A stretch of 64,000 nt of DNA, taken from contig VWND01000080.1 in assembly GCA_009599575.1 (NCBI GenBank), forward strand, positions 310,001 through 374,000, given 5' to 3'. The stretch is from Blumeriella jaapii (lineage: Eukaryota > Ascomycota > Leotiomycetes > Helotiales > Drepanopezizaceae). The position numbers were made by a program, and so were the translations under genes. The notes under the pieces are model-generated. The model saw nothing but the letters and a program-made list of their open reading frames with translations, ran no database searches and had not been told where the DNA came from. Positions 57,744 to 64,000 of this stretch are shown here, piece after piece. How positions within the stretch are numbered: position 1 is the stretch's first letter; every line of letters starts with the position of its first letter.

Positions 57744-59842
57744 GGCTGCGCTTCAGGACTTGGATCCTGCGCTGGCCAGGATTTTCGAAGCGGTGCTTCT
57801 TCCCAGTTGTATTTGGGCTTACGATCAAGAGATATATGTACCCCAAGAGACTGGCATGCTCCACGGCTTTTCTTCTTCCGCGGTCTTTCCTCTGCCTGTC
57901 TCACGGTTTTGCTTCCCATGCCATGCAAGCTGTGTTAATGCAAGCTGAGTGTTGCTTCACATTGCAAGAAATCGCCTGTCTCCATTCATGGTCTAGCTGG
58001 TACAAGTTTGCGGGGTAGAGAGCGCGAGTTTACCCGGCTCCACGGCTGGGCGCTCGCTAAGCGAGCTTTATTTACTCTGATCGAGCCGGAATTCGTGGAC
58101 TTTCGGAAATCCGAGTTGCGTGCAAACCTAAGGGCGGGGTTTTGACTTCCGTCTGAAGTGATGATGATATTACCATTTAACGGCTGGAGGGGGCTTGAGA
58201 GCGGAAATTTTCCACGTATAGGTACTTGTGAGTTGACCGGACACAGATCTCCCCTGCTTGGCGTATGATAGTTCACACTTCATGCTTCGCCGATACAAGT
58301 GTGTGCCGCCGTTCAAGTTGAGTCTGCTTTGGATTCTTGTCCTTCACATGCGTAAAGGGGAATATGACCCGCTCGCATTTCGCCGTGTGGCATATTCATC
58401 GGTAATCAGATCTGTGTTGAACGGTTTCAATGCTTCGTATCTGCGTTACGTGCTCATCTTTACCAATTTGAAGACTTTTGTAATGCCTCGAGGATGGGTT
58501 TGACAGCAGCGTGGTTCCTTACGTATTACACGCGAAGCCACATGATACCATCTGCAGATCCTCCCAGCGAGCAGGATCCTACCCTCGGACCTCGGGCACG
58601 TTTTCGGACATCTAGTTCAGCGTTAGCATCGGCGATCTCCAGCAAAAGTTCTCCTGCCATTGTCTAATCACGTACTGCGATTCTATCAGAAACCAATCGC
58701 ATTACCGAATTGAGAGCAGATGCAATTTCGGCATCCGGACCGAACTTAGCTTCGGCTTCATACCACGAGATGATCGCCAGCTAGGAGACTTTTCTGCCAT
58801 TTCACTCAGTCTTTATTTACGAAAGTATAGGAATTGGAGAGCTCTTCGAAAATACAAAGTATACTACAGTCCGTTAAATACTACATTCCGTTCGAAGTTT
58901 CTGCTAAGATGCTGAAGTCGCTTGCAGCTTAGTACTTGAATTTGATCTGCTTCAAAAATCAATTCCGAATCGTTGCGAGAAAAAGAAAAGCGGGGAGGAG
59001 CGGGAGACGTCCGTGGCTTGACGCTTGGGTGTGCCGAGACCGTCTCCGTTCACTTGTCACGGACTACGGCAGATCGATTTGCTCAAAGTCAATGGATAAG
59101 GTTTCCGTCAGAGCAGGCCGCTCTGCCGGAACGGGACGGTCTACGATGTAGTTTAGTACGTACAGTACTGTACAGTAGTTACTGTACGGTAACCATCTTC
59201 TTCCAACAAGCTTTTTTGCTCTGATCGTCACAGAAAGCTTATACTTCGATACTTTCACCTCGACCGACTTGAAGTTTTTGAGTTGAAGACTTCGTATTTG
59301 ATATGTGTAAAAAAGGGTGTTTGTCAGTGTATTACAATCTTGGAGCAAATACATTCTAATATTGATTGTTTGCTGAATGGTGAGTAGTGTTGTTGCAAAA
59401 GCAAGAAAAAGCCGTTATCATTTCTGGGATGTTACATGCTTTAGTTGTGAATTAAAAATCTCGAAGTGCAGACTACAAACAGTACTTACGTATAAGATTA
59501 CCAAAGTGGAAATAAATCAAACCCAAGAAAAGATTCGTTGTTCCATAAGTAGATAAAGTCATTTTGGCATGCTCTAGCTAAGAACGAAACTCATAACGCC
59601 TTTGCAATATGGTAGTTTAGCTTGCTGAAACTGGCTTGCGGAACGAGAACTCGTATCAAAGGAGCTTGTGACGGCCCGACAACTCCCTCGGCTTACGTAG
59701 CGTACACGCTATCGTAAGAGTATTAGAACTTCCTTTCCTCTAAGAGTCTCGATTTCCCTTCTTTCTCAGGTGGATATCAAGTGGAGTTACCCCCCTGGCA
59801 AATACAGCAAACTGGGTTTGGTCCTTCATTTTGTCCATAATC
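57744..59842. other. Divergent intergenic region between lipase and FAD oxidase
   Basis: About 2.1 kb without a supported gene. It would contain the promoters of both flanking genes. A GTACTGTACAGTA palindrome lies near 59160. No other recognisable element. Confidence 0.5.
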
Positions 59843-61334
59843 ATGTTATTCCTTCTTCCTGTCTTCGTTGCGGCAGCATCTGCTGTTACCATTTCGACCA
59901 AACGGACACTTGCTGGAAGCACGGTCTGTCAGCAGATATCTAACCATATCAGTGGCGGAGTGTACTACCCCTGGAGCCTGAGCTCGAATTACCACAATGA
60001 CATTGATCATTACATGACTTCCTCGGCTGAGAATCCGACATGTGTTGTCGAGGTTGCTAGTCCGCAAGACGTATCATTTGTCATGAAGCTTGTTGGATCC
60101 ACACGAACCCCTTTCGCCATCAAGTCTGGCGGGCATGCATCGAACCCAGGATTTTCCAGTACCAGTGGGGTATTTATCTCTCTGGTCAGGCTGAAGCAAG
60201 TCACCCTTTCCACAGACAAATCGACTGTTGAGCTTGGCACGGGAAACGTGAGTTGGTCTTGACCTGCTTCCGTTCTTTCACTAATAATCACAGCGATGGA
60301 TCGAGGTCTACGATGCTCTTGACGGATCGGGAGTCAACGTTGTCGGCGGCCGAGTGGAAGGCCCCGGTGTTGGAGGCGTTTCTCTGGGAGGCGGATACTC
60401 CTGGTTGACGGACCAGTATGGACTCACCTGCGACACAGTCGTCGCGTACAACATTGTTCTACCGGACGGAACCATCACCAAAGTCACTTCTGCGCAGTCG
60501 GATCTCTTCTTTGCGCTCAAGGGTGGCCTGAACCGGTTCGGAGTCGTCACAAGCATTGTCTTCAAGACTGTTCCACAGGCGCACCAAGTCTGGGGCGGGG
60601 TCCAAATCTATGGCAAAGACAAGGTCCCAGATCTCATCAAAGCTACGAATCGATTCCAGACCGAGAACACCGATCCCAAAGCACAATTGATTCTTACTAT
60701 CAACGGTGGTTTGATCCCGGGCGCCATTCTGATCCTGTTCTACGACGGACCAACCCGCCCCGCCGCCTTTGACCACTTTAACAGTATTGGCGGAGCTATC
60801 TCCATCTCAGTCAAAACCCAATCGTTCTCATCTTTTGCCCGCTCTGCTCCATCCAACCTCGAGGCCGGACATCGGGGAGCGTTCCACACGCTCTCGACCA
60901 CCGGTCTCACCGAAGGCTTCCTGACGGCAATCTACAACGAGTCGAACTTCTACGGTGGACCCTCCCTCCTGCGCAGCGGAAACCTGTTGTCGTACGACGT
61001 CGAGCCTTTCCTCAACTACGGCAAGTTCGCAACGGACTCCGCGTTTCCGCACGCCAATTCCCCACTGCCTCTCAACGTGTTCTTTTCGTGGAGCTCGTCG
61101 GCCGAAGACGCCCACTGGAGAGGCGTCATGCAACAGAGTGTCTCTTACCTGACCGAGGTGGCGAAGAAGGAAGGAATCTATTCCGAGGATTTGTATGCGT
61201 ACCCGAACTACGCGCTGGATACCTACAGTGGCAACCAGCTTTACGGGCCAAAGAACGCGGCGAAGCTGAGGGCCATCCAGGCAAAGTACGACCCGAAGAA
61301 GGTGATGCAACTGGCTGGGGGCTTCACCTTCTAG
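59843..61334 (+). CDS. Secreted FAD-linked oxidoreductase (PCMH/BBE type)
   Basis: Two exons (59843-60247 and 60294-61334; 46-base intron with GTGAGT donor and CTAAT branch) give 481 residues. The start MLFLLPVFVAAASAVT is a signal peptide. The FAD-binding PCMH domain spans about residues 65-240. It has SGGHASNPGFSST, where His98 is the expected covalent FAD attachment site, then GGRVEGPGVGG, LGGGYSWLTDQYGL and ALKGGLNRFGVVT. The second, Cys linkage seen in bicovalent berberine-bridge enzymes is absent: the GRxxGxGVGG segment has no Cys. A C-terminal YPNYALDTY...LYGPKNAAKLRAIQAKYDP region matches the BBE-type end. Members oxidise sugars, alcohols or secondary metabolites. The substrate is unknown and no biosynthetic cluster surrounds it. 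The frame is intact. A slightly earlier non-ATG extension was ignored. Confidence 0.88.
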
Positions 61335-62210
61335 CCGCCGGTTGTACTGTATCCAACTCCTAGATTAAGTCGTCAAGACTACCTTACCCATGACTCGGAA
61401 CTCAGGTTCTCGTGGTTTCCACATCGGACGAGATGGGCTGAAGGTTTAAAGGCTTCCCAAAAGAAGACGAATAAAATGTAATGAATGTACGCCCTAATCA
61501 TAATTTACAGAACATCTCAATTTAGATGGTTGAATGAGTTGGTTGAAACATATTTTGCAAGACCTATTGTGAAAGCGGGAAATGATCACCGCAGTGCTAT
61601 CGAACAGAGTACCAAGACCTGAAAAGGTAGAAGCAAATTTGCAAAAGCATATTGAGCGTCGTCGCGAAATCCGACAGTCACAGGTAGAATCCCGAGGTCT
61701 GTTCCAATGGGTGTACAATGTATGCGTCGAACTCATTCTCAACGTGATCGAGCATGATATGCATTCAAAGTTATTGGATCGGTTGAAACGACTTTAAAAT
61801 CTAGCTGCATTCATGAACAATAATAGAAAAAGCTATCCAGTCATCCTTGCCGGTAGACTTAGCCAAGAACCAAAATTCCGACTTCGGTCTAGTAACAATC
61901 AATTACTGTAGACCTTGCCGAGGTCCATGTAGCAAGTATCCAGCCCGACCCCCTCCGAAACTGGTCACCTTGCAAGCAATTCAACATGTTTGATGTTTCT
62001 CGTCCTCAGCTGGTGATTCAGCGCAGTCACAAAAGGCCTGTTGCGTTCGAGAAGCGCAAGCGCGTACGTCTCCACCAGCATATGTTTTATCAAAAGATCA
62101 TAACCAAAGCGACACAGAGTGATCATCTGCGTCTGCGGTCGCAAGTGGCGGCGAAGTTGCACCACGACAGTGGCCACTCTTGTCCTTCTGTCACAACAGA
62201 AATAGATTTT
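61335..62210. other. Intergenic
   Basis: No supported gene. A short open frame at 61582-61797 (+) has no recognisable features. Confidence 0.5.
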
Positions 62211-62784
62211 TTATCTTGTTAACGACATCTGCATCGAAGTTGAATATGCTAGGCAGGAGAGGCGGTGGTTAATCGTTCCGGCAGTAAATAATGCGTGAAT
62301 GAATTCGTCTGCGTTGAAGTTGAGATAGACGAGATTCGGTACGGAATTCTGGTCGGGCTCAGTAGCTGGATCGCGGTTACCAGCAACGTGTTGCTTCTCC
62401 GTGAGCCATCCATCAAGAGAGATACGGAACATGTGTATCTGCTCTTGGACGAGCTGATAGTGCTTGGCGGCCTCCGTACGCGAACCAACGGTAGCATGGA
62501 GAATCGCGGGCTGACAACGCGATTCCAGTGACACTAGAGAGAGGAATAAGGTGAAGTGATAACGGACGTAGGGTGATGGTAGAGCCGATGGGGACGAGGT
62601 TGACGGCTTACATACATCCACTAAAAGCCCATAGGTTATGCGCTGTCCGCAATGCCAGTTGGCGACGAATTAGCTCTCGGCATTGAAGCTGACTTACGAT
62701 TCTGTTACGGAGCTCGAGTGGCAGGCGAGGGAAGCTTATGAAGGACGCAGGTGCTGATTCTCGCGTCTGCGGAAAAGGAGGCAT
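62211..62784 (-). CDS. Small 2EXR-domain-like protein
   Basis: The minus strand encodes MPPFPQTRES followed by ASFISFPRLPLELRNRI, the typical opening of fungal 2EXR (formerly F-box-like) domains. After an intron it continues SLESRCQPAILHATVGSRTEAAKHYQL, matching the usual P-A-I-L-x-V-x-x-x-S-R-x-E-A block, and then VYLNFNADEFI near the end. A frame-consistent model uses exon 62616-62784 and exon 62211-62533 with a GTATGT donor, giving about 163 residues. A stronger-looking GTAAGT donor right after ELRNRI would break the frame with this acceptor, so the splice choice is uncertain. An upstream in-frame ATG exists at 62898. These proteins form large fungal families of unknown function. This one is short. 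Confidence 0.55.
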
Positions 62785-64000
62785 CGTGAGAGACTCTTTG
62801 ACGAGAGAAATCACACTGGCCCATGTTTTTGTGGTTGTTGTTGATATCATGGAAGATGAGCAGCGCTGGAGGAAGGAGCGGTCTTGGTCGATTGACATTG
62901 CTAGCGCAGAATTAGGCGAGCTTGGCACATACCTTACTTTAACCTTATCTTCTCAACGATGGAGATCTTCGAACGTATAAAACGTTGTTCAGCAACTTAT
63001 TACCTCCATGCGCTGGTGAGAAAATTGCCGAGTGTTCTGCCCCTTTTCTCTGTTCGAACATGCTTTGTACTGAACTCAAAGTTGGGAAAACTGCCTGCAC
63101 AACCAATCCCAAAGTTTAGAATGATTGAAATCAGGAATGTGCTTTTAGCTGTGAGTAGATGAGCATCAACTGTATCCAGAACGGTCAAGAGTCCACGGAA
63201 ATCACCAGACTGTGATGTCCCCCTCCAGGTTGATGATCTCGGAACTTCAAGTGAAAAAGACTGATGTTGCTCGCTGATCAGGATGGAATCTTGCAAGCTA
63301 ATGAAAGCCCGTTTGCCCTCCACAGAAGGGCAGCATGTTGACATCGCATAGAAGTGGATATTCGAGGTGTTGAAAAGTCACCTGCGGTAGAGGAAGTGGG
63401 TTGGAGCGAAAACGAATTAGCTCCGGCCCGGTTGCGGTCGGACGACCCATCGTTAGACGATGTACTGATACCCATACAGCAGTTTGTGGTTGGCTGATCT
63501 TGAGAAAGTGGGCTTCGATTGAGGCAAAGATTCTGAAATGCAAGTTCCACTGCATAGGCACGCAATCTGCGGACGGCCTGTCCTCGGCTGCATTTGGCCT
63601 GATACTGTATGTCTTACACACAGGTACCTAGGTAGGAAGTGTTTCTTGGTTTTGGTGTATCAGAGGTTTACATCTACCGTATCTGCGATTCGCTCCTGAA
63701 GTGTGTTCTGTGCTCGCTGCTCTTGCCAGCCCATCTCGCCTGAGTTGCAATTCATTATGATCACGACGACATTGTGCAAGCCGCGATTATCGATACCACA
63801 GGTGCTCGCCGTGATACTCACAGATAACGAGCAGATTACTTACGATATCCGAATACCGGTTCCACGAACTACCGTGGAAGAGGCAGGTGAACTGGCTAGC
63901 TGCAGGCTTGGCAGGGGCGGCGAATAAGGCTTCTCGATATACCGCATGTCCCAAGGCGTCTATTAGTAAGAGGTCAGATGTGAGCGATCTCCTTACGTAT
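62785..64000. other. Right-edge region, no firm gene
   Basis: Mostly short frames without recognisable domains. On the minus strand an acceptor (AG at 63960-63961), an open stretch of 116 bases (63844-63959) and a GTAAGT donor at 63843 could form an internal exon of a gene that continues beyond the window. Nothing in its peptide is diagnostic. Confidence 0.35.

Overview
This window looks like nuclear DNA of a filamentous ascomycete (Pezizomycotina). Introns are short with GTAAGT donors, GCTAAC-like branch sites and YAG acceptors. The genes are typical of such fungi (Rap/Bud1-type GTPase, Whi3-type RNA-binding protein, SWIRM protein, SDR, secreted lipase, FAD oxidase, 2EXR protein). One sharply bounded block is extremely AT-rich and full of decayed retrotransposon sequence, as repeat-induced point mutation (RIP) produces. 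I cannot name the species.

Layout. 1-34.9 kb is a gene-sparse, simple-repeat-rich segment. It holds rsr1/bud1 (2426-3679, +), a whi3-like gene (13095-14845, +, one frameshift near its 3' end), an SDR of the Irc24/YIR035C type (19952-21005, -), an array of about 14 intron-like modules (22832-23945), a Tc1/mariner transposase C-terminal fragment (26620-26871) and a SWIRM-domain gene (32304-33515, +). The long gaps hold microsatellites, long poly-C/poly-G and poly-A/poly-T tracts, and very many copies of a GTACTGTAC-type palindrome.

34,931-51,750 is the AT-rich island. Related AAACCGTGTA-type blocks lie at its two ends in opposite orientation. Inside is a Ty3/gypsy element on the minus strand with matched 265-bp LTRs (35878-44366). 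Inside that is a small gag-only LTR element (37022-39091) with a perfect GAAAG target duplication and near-normal base composition. This gives a nested history: outer repeat, then gypsy, then RIP-like decay, then the small element.

51.8-64 kb is accessory-looking. It has a G-run block and a GATAGATG satellite next to the island, a diverged tandem duplication, a LIP-family secretory lipase with two frame breaks (56275-57743, -), a secreted FAD-linked oxidase (59843-61334, +) and a small 2EXR-domain gene (62211-62784, -). The lipase and oxidase are divergently arranged secreted enzymes. The other genes are housekeeping or regulatory and show no operon-like or cluster logic. The best candidate for something undescribed is the intron-like array at 22.8-23.9 kb, followed by the nested element history of the island.
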